Positions 36,309 through 46,565 of a stretch of DNA of 64,000 nt are shown piece by piece. This DNA comes from JASJBU01 sp963790775. Lineage in GTDB: Bacteria > Pseudomonadota > Gammaproteobacteria > Chromatiales > Chromatiaceae. The stretch spans positions 372,001 to 436,000 of the forward strand of contig CAWBPR010000005.1 in the NCBI GenBank assembly GCA_963790775.1. Reading direction: 5' to 3'. The notes beneath the pieces are model-generated. The model worked only from the letters and a program-made list of their open reading frames with translations. It was not told where the DNA came from and ran no database searches. Positions within the stretch are counted from its first letter, which is position 1; the number at the start of each line of letters is the position of its first letter. The position numbers and the translations under genes are program-made.

Positions 36309-37031
36309 GTGAAAGGGAACGCAAAAAATCGCCAGATCCTGATTATTGGACATAAAAATTTTCAGAACGCGCTGTTTGCTAAATTTCTGCATGGAACCTT
36401 AGGGTATCCCTGCGAGATCATCGATGAAATAACGGCAAGTGATCGTATCAGGATTGATGGTCGTGAAACGGTTATCTTGATTGATTATTCAAATCAGACT
36501 CAATCGAGCATCTACAACTGCATCGAGAGAATTGCCGAGCTCTCGGAAAAATTGAATATTGCGTTCATCAATATGCGTGAGACATGTGAACATGACGCCT
36601 TGATTGAATGGCCCCAGGTCAAGGGCTTATTCTATGATAACGCAGACCAGGAGAAGCTCCTTAAAGGAGTGCAGAAAATCTTTGATGGAGAATGCTGGTT
36701 CTCACGTAAGATTATGACCCGCTATTTAAGCAGGCATCGCAATACACAAATGCGTCCCTCGCAGACCATGTCTGTTCTGACGGTTAAAGAGCGCCAAATC
36801 ATCTGGTGTATGGCTAAAGGTGATTCAAACAAAAAGATTGCCAAACGCCTCAATATCAGTGATAGAACAGTAAAAACCCATGTCTATAACATTTTTCGAA
36901 AGATTAATGTCAGCAATCGTGTGCAGGCTGTGAACTGGGTGAAGAACTGCCGTGAACAGATTGATATGAGTGTATCCGATACTTATCTGAAAGGATTGCC
37001 AGATCAGTCAGAGGTGAAGGTAAGTTTATAA
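36309..37031 (+). CDS. csgD: CsgD-like LuxR-family transcriptional regulator
   Basis: About 240 residues. Residues 1-125 resemble an atypical receiver domain (ILIIGHKNFQNALFAKFLHG, VILIDYS) that lacks the usual phosphorylation cluster, as in CsgD. The C-terminal LuxR helix-turn-helix is clear: LTVKERQIIWCMAKGDSNKK, then LNISDRTVKTHVYNIFRKIN. Position at the head of csgEFG supports the CsgD name. The start is uncertain: GTG 36309 or TTG 36294; neither has a good ribosome site. It should activate the curli genes and may receive input from the c-di-GMP enzymes nearby. Confidence 0.85.
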   Translation: MKGNAKNRQILIIGHKNFQNALFAKFLHGTLGYPCEIIDEITASDRIRIDGRETVILIDYSNQTQSSIYNCIERIAELSEKLNIAFINMRETCEHDALIEWPQVKGLFYDNADQEKLLKGVQKIFDGECWFSRKIMTRYLSRHRNTQMRPSQTMSVLTVKERQIIWCMAKGDSNKKIAKRLNISDRTVKTHVYNIFRKINVSNRVQAVNWVKNCREQIDMSVSDTYLKGLPDQSEVKVSL

Positions 37032-37075
37032 GCGGTATACAGTAAGGCATCATGAGATCTCAACAATAAGAATAA

Positions 37076-37585
37076 ATGACAATGTCCAGTCTCTCATTAG
37101 TTCACTCTGCATCTACCGAAGTAAGGAAGGAGACATCTGTCTTATCTATTATTTCAGCCATCTTGTTTTTTATTTTACTGTTTCCCTCTGTGTTGGCGGC
37201 AGAGGTCAAAAGCGAACAGGCGAGCAATAATGATAGTGATGAGATTCAGATTGAGGATGAAGGGATAAAGGGCCTGGTCGTGGATCACACCGTTACATTC
37301 ATCGGACGGCGTTTTTATAATGCATTCTCTATCGCCTGGCTGGATTATCAGGTTGGCCAAGGTGAAAATTTTTCCATCCACGAACAGCCTACAGCGATAT
37401 CGGGGAGCCGTATCTGGATCGAACATAACAGAAAAAAACTTTTTCAGGTTTTTCTTTCTCCGGTATTAGCCAATATTGTGGGTACTGCACGCAAGGCCGC
37501 AAAGTCTGTCTCGAGTCGCTTTGAGACGCTGCAACTCGAAAGGGTGTTGTTCAACAATCCGGATCTTGCTGCTGATGAATTCTAA
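37076..37585 (+). CDS. csgE: Curli assembly adaptor CsgE
   Basis: 169 residues with a signal peptide ending near residue 41 (FPSVLAAEV). The mature part matches CsgE: GLVVDHTVTFIGRRFYNAFS, then ENFSIHEQPTAISGSRIWIE and KLFQVFLSP. CsgE caps the periplasmic face of the CsgG pore and directs curlin subunits to it. It follows csgD by 44 bases and precedes csgF. The N-terminal region before the signal helix is longer than usual, so an internal start is possible, but no better one is seen. Confidence 0.9.
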   Translation: MTMSSLSLVHSASTEVRKETSVLSIISAILFFILLFPSVLAAEVKSEQASNNDSDEIQIEDEGIKGLVVDHTVTFIGRRFYNAFSIAWLDYQVGQGENFSIHEQPTAISGSRIWIEHNRKKLFQVFLSPVLANIVGTARKAAKSVSSRFETLQLERVLFNNPDLAADEF

Positions 37586-37628
37586 TGTCGGTAGTTAGAA
37601 TAAATAATTTGATCGGAGTGATTCTCAG

Positions 37629-38057
37629 ATGAAACGACAGTTTTTTCCTGTAATCCTATTGCTAGTTACCAGTCTTTATCTAAAGGCAGATGAATTGGTC
37701 TATGTGCCGGTAAATCCGGCGTTTGGCGGTAATTCAAATAACGGTGACTGGTTGCTCGCAAATGCACAAGTACAGGATGATCACGATGATCCTGATATTG
37801 AGGCAAGAGTACCAAAAACGGCTGGAGAGCTGTTTAATGAGACGCTGCAGAGATTATTGATCAGAAATACGGCCGATGCGCTCATGGACACTCTTTATAA
37901 TTCCGATAGTGATGCTGACTTGCCGTTAGACCAACTGTTCGATCTAGGCGACTTTACGGTCATCATTGAGCGACTTGACGATACGACTTTGCAAGTTACT
38001 ACCTATGATGAGGTGAACGATGTTACAACTGTTTTTACAGCCTCTACAGAGTTCTAG
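37629..38057 (+). CDS. csgF: Curli assembly protein CsgF
   Basis: 142 residues. Signal peptide (FFPVILLLVTSLYLKA), then the diagnostic CsgF start LVYVPVNPAFGGNSNNGDWL, which in Escherichia coli inserts into the CsgG channel, then a helical neck and a C-terminal beta region. CsgF sits at the outer surface and couples secretion to nucleation of the fibre. ATG 37629 follows GGAG at a normal distance. Part of csgD-E-F-G. Confidence 0.95.
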   Translation: MKRQFFPVILLLVTSLYLKADELVYVPVNPAFGGNSNNGDWLLANAQVQDDHDDPDIEARVPKTAGELFNETLQRLLIRNTADALMDTLYNSDSDADLPLDQLFDLGDFTVIIERLDDTTLQVTTYDEVNDVTTVFTASTEF

Positions 38058-38123
38058 AAAGTCTAGGATCGTGATTAGTTTCGAATAAAATCATTAAAAA
38101 GCGAACTGAATGAGTAGTAGATC

Positions 38124-38990
38124 ATGAAAAGCTTGATTGTAACGTTGGGTAGATGGGGCATGCGGGGTTTGCTTGTTACACTTCTTGGCGGATGTGCCAT
38201 GACGGCGGACCGTGATCCCATAGCAGCTGAACCGGATCACCCCGCGACCCTCACGCCCATGTCCAGTACCTATCGTGATCTGATCAATCTGCCGTCACCA
38301 AAAGGTAAGGTGCTTGCCTCGGTTTACGGTTTTCAGGATCAAACGGGCCAGTATAAAAAGTCGCCAAACAGTAATTTTTCCACCGCAGTTACCCAGGGTG
38401 CGGCTTCAATGTTGGTGAATGCGCTACTGGATTCAGATTGGTTTATCCCCGTTGAGCGGGAGGGGTTACAAAATCTCCTTACCGAACGGAAGATCATACG
38501 TGCGGGGTTGAAGAAGCAGAACGGCAACGAACAACTGAGCCCCTTGTTATCTTCCAGTGTATTGTTTGAAGGGGGAATCGTCGCCTATGAATCGAACGTG
38601 CTAACTGGTGGTGTTGGTGTGCGCTATTTTGGACTTGGCGCCTCCGACCTGTACCGAAAAGATCAAGTTACAGTCAGCCTGCGTGCCGTGGATATCCGTA
38701 CGGGACGCATCCTCAAGAATGTGCTAACCACCAAAACCATTTATTCATATGAAATGGATGCCAGTATTTATCGTTTTGTCAGCTTCAAAAAACTTCTTGA
38801 GGCAGAGGCGGGGTATACGCGCAATGAACCTGCCCAATTATGCGTCTTGAATGCTATCGAAGCAGCAGTCATTCAGTTGGTCGTGCAAGGGGTGCAGGAC
38901 AATATCTGGCAACTTTCCAATCCGGATGATATTTCTTCGCCAGTATTCAAAAGCTATTTAGAAGAATATCAAGCGCAAGTGAGTGGATAG
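38124..38990 (+). CDS. csgG: Curli secretion pore lipoprotein CsgG
   Basis: 288 residues. Lipobox LLGGCAMTAD with lipidated C24. The mature part matches CsgG: ASVYGFQDQTGQYKKSPNSN, ALLDSDWFIPVEREGLQNLL, TERKIIRAG, VLFEGGIVAYESNVLTGG. It forms the nonameric outer-membrane channel for curlin export. The sequence looks intact, so the secretion machine is probably functional even though the curlin gene downstream is disrupted as read. It lies 66 bases after csgF. Confidence 0.96.
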   Translation: MKSLIVTLGRWGMRGLLVTLLGGCAMTADRDPIAAEPDHPATLTPMSSTYRDLINLPSPKGKVLASVYGFQDQTGQYKKSPNSNFSTAVTQGAASMLVNALLDSDWFIPVEREGLQNLLTERKIIRAGLKKQNGNEQLSPLLSSSVLFEGGIVAYESNVLTGGVGVRYFGLGASDLYRKDQVTVSLRAVDIRTGRILKNVLTTKTIYSYEMDASIYRFVSFKKLLEAEAGYTRNEPAQLCVLNAIEAAVIQLVVQGVQDNIWQLSNPDDISSPVFKSYLEEYQAQVSG

Positions 38991-39260
38991 GCTGTTGGGG
39001 TTGATTAGATATCACAATGTTAGTGAAAGATCGTGTTAGCTACTACTAAATCATTAATAACCTTATTGGTGCAATGGGTAGTTTGGCTAATACACATTAT
39101 GAGCTAAATAACAAATCATGTTGGAGTGAAACGATTCAATAGATTTTCATCATCTGTTTGGGGTGATAAAGACCGGCTTTGATCTTTTATATGCCATTAG
39201 AAATAAGCCGAAATAACGAGTAGTCAATATAAAAACTCTTAAATGAGGAGGTAGACAGCA

Positions 39261-40654
39261 ATGAAGCGATATACAATCCTATCAGCAGCAATCGCCCTGA
39301 TTCTCGGTGCCAGTGGTGGTGCTTTTGCCGCCAGTGAAGCCATAATTATCCAGGATGGGTCGGGTAATGATGCTTATATCGAGCAAGAGGATTCGGAAGG
39401 TGCATTAGCCACCATCGATCAGAATGGCAAGGACAACCAGGCAGCAATCTATAATCTGTACATCAGCGACAATGCCGTATCGACGATCAATCAAACCGGA
39501 AACGGCAATTTCGCAGATATCTACACATACGACTCGGATAATGCAGTAAGCACGATCAATCAAGTGGGCAGTGGAAACAGCGCCACAATCGATGTCGACA
39601 GCTCTTTTGACGTAAATGGTCAAATCGATCAGTTCGGTTCAGACAATTACGCGGTACATCAATCAGTGGGAATTCAGTGACGACTCCGTTGCTACCATTA
39701 TCCAGGATGGTACAGCAAATATTGCGGACATTACCCAAAATGAAACATTTGCAAGCAATGCATTAATCGATCAATTCGGATCTGATAATGATGCGTCTAT
39801 TACGCAGGATGTTGGTGAGAATAATACTGCAACTATCACGCAAGTTAGTGATTTGGCAATTGCTGACATTACGCAAAGTGGTGTATGATAATGTTGCAGA
39901 GATCTATCAGGAAGACTCTCAAAATGCCTGGGCAACCATCGATCAAACCGGTACAGGCAATGATGCATACATCGAGAATCTTCCGATCAGCGATTTTGCT
40001 ACTTCCAGCATTACACAGGATGGTGAATACAATGATCGCCACTATCTCTACTTTCGATTCAGACGGTGGTGTGAGTACTATCAGTCAGACGGGCGATGGC
40101 AATGGTGCAGAAATCTACATAGATAGCTCATTCAATACTGAAGCTGACATCGCTCAGGATGGATCCATCAACCTGGCCACCATCGATATCTATGAGTTCA
40201 GTGATGGTTCATCTGCCTCCATTGACTCAGGTACGGCACAGGCAATGTAGGGCAAATCTTAGTAGAAGATTGTCTGGACTGCGATGCCAGCATCACCCAG
40301 ACCGGTAATGATAATGTTGCAGATATTTACCAGACAGGTATTTCTAATACTGCAGATATCACCCAGGATGGCGACTCAAATAATGCGTATATAGAACAGT
40401 CAGGCAGTTATAATGATGCATCAATAAGCCAAACTGAATCGACTAATGATGCAGATATCCTGCAGTCTGGTGAATACAATATCGCTTCCATCGATCAGAC
40501 AGGTGCCTTTAATACTGCGACCATCGATCAGTCTGGAATAGGTACAGCAGATGCGCCTAACCTGGCCAGTATCTCTCAGACCGGTGCTAACCATACGGCG
40601 AGCATCACTCAGACGGGTGGTGCGGGTAATACCGCCAGCATCGTTCAATACTAA
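39261..40654 (+). pseudogene. Curlin-repeat fibre subunit, apparent multiple frameshifts
   Basis: A strong GGAGG site and a signal peptide (LILGASGGAFAASE) start a chain of curlin repeats of the type STINQTGNGNFADIY and ASITQTGNDNVADIYQTG. The repeats continue to 40654 but across all three frames. Joins near 39657, 39885, 40040 and 40225-40232 are each restored by dropping one base (two at the last). With five bases removed the length is 1389, an exact 462-residue open frame. Each frame-restored junction gives a repeat-like peptide. So this is one long CsgA/CsgB-like gene, either decayed or misread in repetitive DNA. Separate csgB and csgA genes are not seen. As read, only the first 139 residues would be made. 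Confidence 0.85.
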
Positions 40655-40674
40655 TATTTATCAATCTATCTGAA

Positions 40675-40707
40675 AGATGGCGGGAGCGTTTCAGCTCCCG
40701 TCCATCT
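40675..40707 (+). terminator. Hairpin after curlin gene
   Basis: AGATGGcGGGAGC-gtttca-GCTCCCGtCCATCT folds into a long stem with one mismatch, 20 bases after the curlin stop and 13 before the next start. Without a strong T-run it may act as an attenuator or mRNA stabiliser that keeps the abundant curlin message apart from the csgH-like gene. Confidence 0.6.
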
Positions 40708-40720
40708 TCCTGATCAAGTC

Positions 40721-41080
40721 ATGACGAAAAAACTAATGCTTGGCATGCTGCTGTCAGTCTTCAACGCTACTGCAGGCGCTGTTTCTGATACGCCTGTAGC
40801 CTGGCTTGAGACTACATCAGAGCAAGGCCGTTTGTACGTCAATGCATACGTAAAAACGTCCAGGATCTCCAGGCTGGAATACGATCTGATCAGTATTAAA
40901 TCCGGTAGCTCTGGAAACGCCACGACTAAGCAGGCTGGGTCGGTAGATGTTGAAGCAGATAAAACATACCCCTTAACCAAGTTGCGACTTGGTTACAATG
41001 CTGGGGATAAATATACAATCACACTCAGTGTTTACGAAAATGCTGTCTTAGTGGCACAGGAGAAATTTACCTACCCTTGA
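40721..41080 (+). CDS. CsgH/CsgC-like periplasmic curli protein
   Basis: 119 residues. Signal peptide (LMLGMLLSVFNATAGA), then a small all-beta domain with WLETTSEQGRLYVNAYV, LEYDLISIKSGSSGNATTKQ and a C-terminal YTITLSVYENAVLVAQEKF. This matches my memory of CsgH, the functional counterpart of CsgC that stops premature amyloid formation in the periplasm. Position right after the curlin gene supports it. Identification is by pattern and context; CsgC-type sequences vary greatly. Confidence 0.65.
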   Translation: MTKKLMLGMLLSVFNATAGAVSDTPVAWLETTSEQGRLYVNAYVKTSRISRLEYDLISIKSGSSGNATTKQAGSVDVEADKTYPLTKLRLGYNAGDKYTITLSVYENAVLVAQEKFTYP

Positions 41081-41236
41081 GGATAATACGGCAAAATATT
41101 TATGCAACATCAGATTATTGGTCGACGAAGAGAGCAGGTATTGGAAGCGTCACTAAAAACGAGCAAACCGCTGGAAGGCTGCGCTCCGGAAAATACTGGT
41201 TTTAGTGAATGCGCCTAAGCGTTAAGCAAGGAAATC

Positions 41237-41256
41237 GCGATACGTCCCTGTATCGC
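41237..41256. terminator. Hairpin between convergent csgH-like and secreted-protein genes
   Basis: GCGATAC-gtccct-GTATCGC is a perfect 7-bp stem in the 258-base gap between two convergent genes. No T-run. No coding sequence is recognised in the gap. Confidence 0.3.
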
Positions 41257-41338
41257 TGACTACTACTGAGTTATCTCACATCCACTCTTTGTAAAGAGAA
41301 GATACTCGACATCAGTCAAGTCTTAAAAAATCATCCAG

Positions 41339-42169
41339 TTAATCTTCATCCTCCTCATTTTCAACTTCCAATGTTCCGGAGATTGTAAGGCCGCCGGATT
41401 CCCCTTCGATAACATAGGACACCAGATTCTGAATCGCGGCTTCAACCTTGATCTTGCAGTTTCCGATGTCATCCGTCGTGGCTTCCATCTCAAATGCCTC
41501 ATCTTGAGTGGTGTTAAGCTCGGGAATCAAGGCCTCTGATTCTACAGACCAGCCACTGACAACAACGGGCGGCCTGTTTGGGTTGCTCCCTTTTCCCTGG
41601 CTCTGCAGGATACTCAGAACTCCGGATGCCTCGATTTCGCCATCTTCTCCCTCGAATATGAGCGTATTATCTTCATCGAAATCATTCTCACCCAGTGCAA
41701 TATCTCCTGAACTCACAGAACTGCTGATGCACAGCGTGGGTGAATTCTGATCGATGATCGCATCGACATAGTAATTGCCGCTGCCTGTCGAATAGTTCAG
41801 CTCCTGTCCGGCAAAGGTATTGCCTGAAGCTGTCGTTGAAATCGAGCAATTGACATTGTTTTTCAGCATCGCGGAGCTGGATCCGTTCAGCTCATAAGCG
41901 TCACCATTGCCTTCGACAAACGCCAAGCCCTGGATCGGGATCTTCGCCAGGTAATGTTCAGGCACTATCGCTGCGATATCCCACTCGCCTTCCTCACAGC
42001 CATTCTCGCTGGCAGCCGCCGCAGCAATTGCGACAGCTGATTCGACCAGGCAGTTGGCGAGTGCGAAACGGGTCTGGACCTCTACACAATCGTCAGCATA
42101 AGTTGCCGGCACTGCGCCGGCCAGCATAATGGCACTGGCTACTGAAAGACTAAGAAACCGTTTTTTCAT
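41339..42169 (-). CDS. Secreted acidic hypothetical protein
   Basis: 276 residues. Start ATG 42169 follows GAGGA by seven bases and opens a clear signal peptide (FLSLSVASAIMLAGAVPATYAD). The mature protein has four early Cys (DDCVEVQTRFALANCLVE, then ENGCEEGEW), a beta-rich middle and a very acidic tail (EVENEEDED). I do not recognise the family. Next to the curli locus it may be a matrix or surface protein, but that is context only. Upstream (42170-42519) I find only AT-rich DNA and no gene. Confidence 0.7.
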   Translation of the reverse strand: MKKRFLSLSVASAIMLAGAVPATYADDCVEVQTRFALANCLVESAVAIAAAAASENGCEEGEWDIAAIVPEHYLAKIPIQGLAFVEGNGDAYELNGSSSAMLKNNVNCSISTTASGNTFAGQELNYSTGSGNYYVDAIIDQNSPTLCISSSVSSGDIALGENDFDEDNTLIFEGEDGEIEASGVLSILQSQGKGSNPNRPPVVVSGWSVESEALIPELNTTQDEAFEMEATTDDIGNCKIKVEAAIQNLVSYVIEGESGGLTISGTLEVENEEDED

Positions 42170-42519
42170 AGTGTGTTCCTCTTTTTTCCTTGCACCTATA
42201 TCCCTATTGCGTCTACGCACACTACAGTAGATTGCAACGCTTAGCTGTCATATAACCATGACAGCTATAGGTAAATTTAAGGATTTAAAAAAAGGAAGTA
42301 AAGTACTAAAAAAGCCGTTAGGTTGATCTGTGTCAAGCCGAAATATTATGCATATTGATGATAAACATTGCCCGAAAATCACTAAACAAGTATGTAAAAA
42401 TTTGGATTTCCCTAGTGCGATTGCGGGTAAATCCTGCCCCACTGGGTTTTGTTGTTTTATACAGCAGCAAGTCCATGAACCGCTGCGTCAGAATCACAGT
42501 TTCATGCTGATGAAGACGG

Positions 42520-44430
42520 TCAGACGATTGCACCGCTGTCACCATTTACGAACCTGTCCCTGGTCAAGTACTGATGGTTCCTTATCAGTTGCGGGACATC
42601 CCGCGCCGGTACCGGCGGACTGAACAGAAAACCCTGTATGTAATCACAGCCTGCGGCCCGGAGTTGCGCCAGTTGACCCCAGGTCTCAACACCCTCGGCG
42701 GTTGTGCGCAGCCCTAGATTCATGGCAATCGAGAGAATCGCGTTGATGATGGAGGCATCCTGCTGATCCGACTCCATATTCGAGACAAAGCTGCGGTCAA
42801 TCTTGAGCTTGTCGATGGGAAACTGGCGCAGTCGATCGAGGGAAGAATAACCGGTGCCGAAATCATCCAGAGAAATGGAGAGGCCAAGTCGTTTGAGCGT
42901 ATCGAGCTTACCAACCACCTCCTGCTGACTGGTCATCAAACCGGTTTCTGTGACTTCTAATTCGAGCAGGTCTGGGGCGAGTCCTGTCTCGTTCAGCGCC
43001 TTGTTGATAATCATGGTCAGGTCCTGGCGGATGAACTGGATACCTGAAACATTGACCGAGACGAAGATCTCAGGCAGCCCGGCCATCTGCCAGGCCCGGT
43101 TCTGCCGACAAGCTTCCCGCAGCGCCCATTCGCCGACTGGCAGAATCATGCCGCTGGCCTCGGCCATAGGGATAAACTGATCCGGCAGCAGCATGCCAAG
43201 TTCCGGATCATTCCAGCGCAGCAGGGCCTCGAAGCCGACAATCCTACCTGTGCTGGTCTCTACCTGTGGCTGATAATAGAGTTCCAGGTGATTATTTTCC
43301 AAGGCCCGGTGCAGCTTGTTCTCCATGGAGAGATGCTCATAGGTGGCCAGGTTGTACGACTCGGAGTAAAACTGAAAGTTATTGCGGCCCTGCTCCTTGG
43401 CATGATACATGGCGACGTCGGCCCGTTTTACCAGGTCGCCGGCCCTGGCGCCGTCGTCTGGATAGAGGGTGATGCCGATACTGGTGCCGTTGTATAACTC
43501 ATGGTTGTCAATCAGAAACGGCTGTTGCATGGCCCGTAGAATTCGTGCCGCGACTCTAGCTGCGTCATGTGAGTCGCAGATCTTCGGTAGCAGGATGATG
43601 AACTCATCGCCGCCAAGCCGGGCGAGCACATCAGAGTTCGCGCGCGGTTCTTCCTTGGAAACGAAATCCTCCTCCCGCAGCACGGAAGAGAGGCGGTCAG
43701 CCATTCTCTGCAGGAGTTGATCGCCGACCTGGTGTCCGAGTGTATCGTTGACCCGCTTGAAATTGTCGAGATCGAGAAACAGCACGGCCATCTGGTTTTT
43801 CTCGCGCCGGGCCAGGGCAATCATATGCCGCAGATACTCCTGGAACATGAGGCGATTGGGCAGTCCCGTGAGGCTGTCATGGTAGGCGAGGAATTGGATC
43901 TTTTCCCGGGATTCAGCCAGGCTCTGCCCCATCTCCTTGAAGCGCTCCGCCAGTTGGCCGATTTCGTCCCGGGATGACAGCTTGAGGTCCGGGGTGAAAT
44001 TTCCATGAGCGATTTCCCTGGTGGCGTCCATCAGCTGCCGCACCGGTCCGACCAGCAACAGGCGCATTGAGATATACAACCAGACGCTTGTCAGCATTAC
44101 GGTGAATGCCGTAATCAAGGCCACCGTCAGGCCGAGTTTACGGCTCTCCTCGAGCAGTTCCGATTCGGGCAGCACACCAACCAGCAGCAGGTCATCATGG
44201 ATCTGTCGCGCACCGAGCATGGCCCGGTCATTTCGGTAGTCACTCTGGAAATGCTGCTGGGCGCCGGCATGCAGCAGGATTTCTTCCAAGAGTGAAGGGG
44301 CGACCTGCTCGCCCACCTGATCGGTTTCCCGGTGAAACAGGATCTCTCCGGTTTTGTTGATGAGAAACACCAGCCCGCTGGAGCCGATCTGATTTGTGCT
44401 GACCTGCGCTTCTAAAAATTCCAGGCTCAT
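42520..44430 (-). pseudogene. C-terminal part of split Cache-HAMP-GGDEF-EAL receptor (MbaA-like)
   Basis: The frame resumes the receptor interrupted at 45958, starting at SLEFLEAQVSTNQIGSSGLV. It holds the second half of the Cache domain, a membrane helix (ALITAFTVMLTSVWLYISM), HAMP, GGDEF (intact LGGDEF, no RxxD site before it) and EAL (EALLRW, DDFGTGYSS, AEGVET). At the junction an ATG is preceded on this strand by AGAGGGAG at eight bases, so a 636-residue membrane protein could still be made. With the N-terminal piece at 45955-46548 it makes one receptor of about 830 residues. Confidence 0.85.
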
Positions 44431-45954
44431 TGGACTGCTCCCTCTATTTTGTTTCAGTTGGCACTGGATGACTATTGGGGAAACAAGCTGCGCCCGAGCC
44501 GCCAGGGGACGCGCTGGTTGAATGTATTCAAGACATTGGTCTGTTATCACCTGATTAACCCGGGTAGTGAATGGCGCTTACATCGTCACTGGTACGATCA
44601 CAGTGCGATGAGCGATCTATTGGGTGAGGATTTCGCACTGGCGCAAAGCGACAAGCTATATCGTTGTCTGGATAAATTGTTGCCCCACAAGGCGGGTTTG
44701 TTTTCATTTCTCAAGCAACGCTGGCAGGCGTTGTTCGATGCCCGTTTTGAGGTCTTGCTTTATGACCTGACCAGCACCTATTTCGAATGTGAACCACCAG
44801 CGGGTGGGAAACGGAAGTTTGGCTACAGTCGGGATAAAAGATCGGATTGCGTGCAGGTGGTCATCGCATTGATTGTCACGCCCCAAGGTTTTCCCATCGC
44901 CTACGAAGTGATGCCGGGCAACACCAGCGACAAAACCACGTTACGGGAATTTCTGCTAAAGATCGAAGCCCAGTATGGTCGAGCCGATCGGACTTGGGTG
45001 ATGGATCGTGGCATACCCACCGAAGAAGTGTTGCAGGAGATGCGCAGCGCCAAACAACCGATCCACTATTTGGTGGGCACACCGAAAGGTCGGTTGAGCA
45101 AGATGGAGAAAGCTTTTCTTGGCCAACCCTGGGAGCAGGTGCGCGACGGCGTCGACGTCAAGCTCCTGGAGAAAGAGGGTGAAGTATACGTGCTGGCAAA
45201 AAGTGCCGGACGGGTGGATAAAGAACGGTCAATGCGTCGGCGGCGATTAAAAAAGCTGTGGTATCGTCTACATGAACTGCAACAACAAAAACTTACGCGT
45301 GATCAACTGCTGATCAAACTGGGAGCTGCCAAGAAAGAGGCAGGCAGGGCCTACCACCTGGTCGATATTCATTTGCCGGAGAAGGACCAAGACGTCACGC
45401 CGCAAACTTTCACCTTTTCCCTGAATCGTAAGAAACTGCGTCTGGTTCAACGGCGTGAAGGGCGTTATCTCTTACGTTCCAATCTCATCGCCGAAGATCC
45501 GGCGAAGCTGTGGCGGCATTACATTCAACTGACCGAAATCGAACAGGCGTTCAAAGAGCTGAAAAGCGACCTCTCGATACGCCCGATCTATCATCAAAAG
45601 GATTCACGCATCGAAGCGCATATCTTTGTGGCCTTCCAGGCTTACTGCCTGCAGGTCACCTTGAAGCACCGGCTTCGGGCGTTGGCATCGGGACTCACAC
45701 CTAAGGCGGTCCTGGAAAAATTCTCTGCTTTGCAGATGGTCGATGTCCATCTGCCGACCACCGACGGACGCTATCTGGTATTGCCGCGCTATACGCAACC
45801 CAACAAAGACCAGAAGATCCTGCTGTCGCAGTTAAAATTGAGTTTGCCTGATCAACCACCACCAAAAATCTGCTCGAAGACCTCGCACGCCACCTCATAG
45901 ACTGTTGGCCTTGTAGTGAAGACTTTTGGATTTCAGCAACAGAAATTCAATGGG
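44431..45954 (+). mobile_element. IS1634-type insertion sequence remnant
   Basis: The element sits inside the receptor gene: coding sequence of the host resumes at 44430 on one side and stops by 45958 on the other. The transposase lacks the usual N-terminal region, and I can find neither matching terminal inverted repeats nor a clear target duplication. The left end therefore seems deleted. Exact ends are uncertain by a few bases. Confidence 0.75.
44449..45900 (+). CDS. IS1634-type DDE transposase, N-terminally truncated
   Basis: 483 residues from a TTG. Blocks typical of IS1634 transposases: TRWLNVFKTLVCYHLINPGS, LYDLTSTYFECE with the first catalytic Asp, KFGYSRDKRSDC, PIAYEVMPGNTSDKTTL, WVMDRGIP with the second Asp, and LTEIEQAFKELKSDLSIRPI with the catalytic Glu. 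All three DDE positions seem kept, but about 100 N-terminal residues normal for the family are missing because the frame runs straight into host sequence. Probably inactive alone. Confidence 0.85.
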   Translation: MFQLALDDYWGNKLRPSRQGTRWLNVFKTLVCYHLINPGSEWRLHRHWYDHSAMSDLLGEDFALAQSDKLYRCLDKLLPHKAGLFSFLKQRWQALFDARFEVLLYDLTSTYFECEPPAGGKRKFGYSRDKRSDCVQVVIALIVTPQGFPIAYEVMPGNTSDKTTLREFLLKIEAQYGRADRTWVMDRGIPTEEVLQEMRSAKQPIHYLVGTPKGRLSKMEKAFLGQPWEQVRDGVDVKLLEKEGEVYVLAKSAGRVDKERSMRRRRLKKLWYRLHELQQQKLTRDQLLIKLGAAKKEAGRAYHLVDIHLPEKDQDVTPQTFTFSLNRKKLRLVQRREGRYLLRSNLIAEDPAKLWRHYIQLTEIEQAFKELKSDLSIRPIYHQKDSRIEAHIFVAFQAYCLQVTLKHRLRALASGLTPKAVLEKFSALQMVDVHLPTTDGRYLVLPRYTQPNKDQKILLSQLKLSLPDQPPPKICSKTSHATS

Positions 45955-46548
45955 TTACGTGGTTAGGATCAAATAGCCACGCAGGCGTGGCGTCGCATGA
46001 ATTGGGTCATCTGTAGCCAGGTTCACCAGGCGTATGGGGCGGGCAATCTGCATGCAGATCTCAGCATTGTCCGGGTTGACGATAGCCCGGCTCAGCACCT
46101 CTCCCTCGAAATGACTCAATGCCTGGAACAGGGGCGTATCAGCCTCCTCCTCGCTGGCATTGGGAATCGGTTGCAAGGTGGCGCGGGCGTCTTCAAAACC
46201 ATCGGGCAGCAGCAGGCGGATTTCATCGTAGTCCGGATAGACACGCAGATAGTTCTTGAACAACTTGAGCAGCGACGGGAGCATCAGCAGGTAGCGCTCC
46301 TCATCGTCTTCGGTCAGCATATAGGATCGCACGAGTGTAACGTCGGAAAACAGCCTGACGTTGGCCGCTGCGGTGTTGACCTGAGCCTGAAAATTGACTG
46401 TCAGCTGATCCAACAGCGTGGTCATCTGATCAACGGTGCGCTGTTCAGCAGATATCTTGAGCTGGCTGTAAGCATGCCACCCCAGGCCAAGCAGAGGCAG
46501 CACGGCCAGCGGCACAACAATCAGCAGGATCTTGGTCTGGAGACGCAT
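45955..46548 (-). pseudogene. N-terminal part of split receptor (MbaA-like)
   Basis: 197 residues: cytoplasmic start, membrane helix (ILLIVVPLAVLPLLGLGWHA), then the first half of a periplasmic Cache domain ending RGYLILTT at the insertion point, where a TAA from the IS ends the frame. Start ATG 46548 is 17 bases after the stop of the PotD/NspS-like gene, so the pair was one operon. As read this part would be membrane-anchored with no output domain. Confidence 0.85.
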
Positions 46549-46565
46549 CCCTGCCGTTTGACAGC

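Noticed and set aside
39261..40654. Repeat array as CRISPR or tandem DNA repeat
   Set aside because: The periodicity is at the protein level (curlin repeats with N, Q and G at fixed spacing); DNA repeats are diverged and there are no spacers.
44431..45954. Complete, active insertion sequence
   Set aside because: The transposase lacks its N-terminal region and no terminal inverted repeat pair or target duplication could be found.
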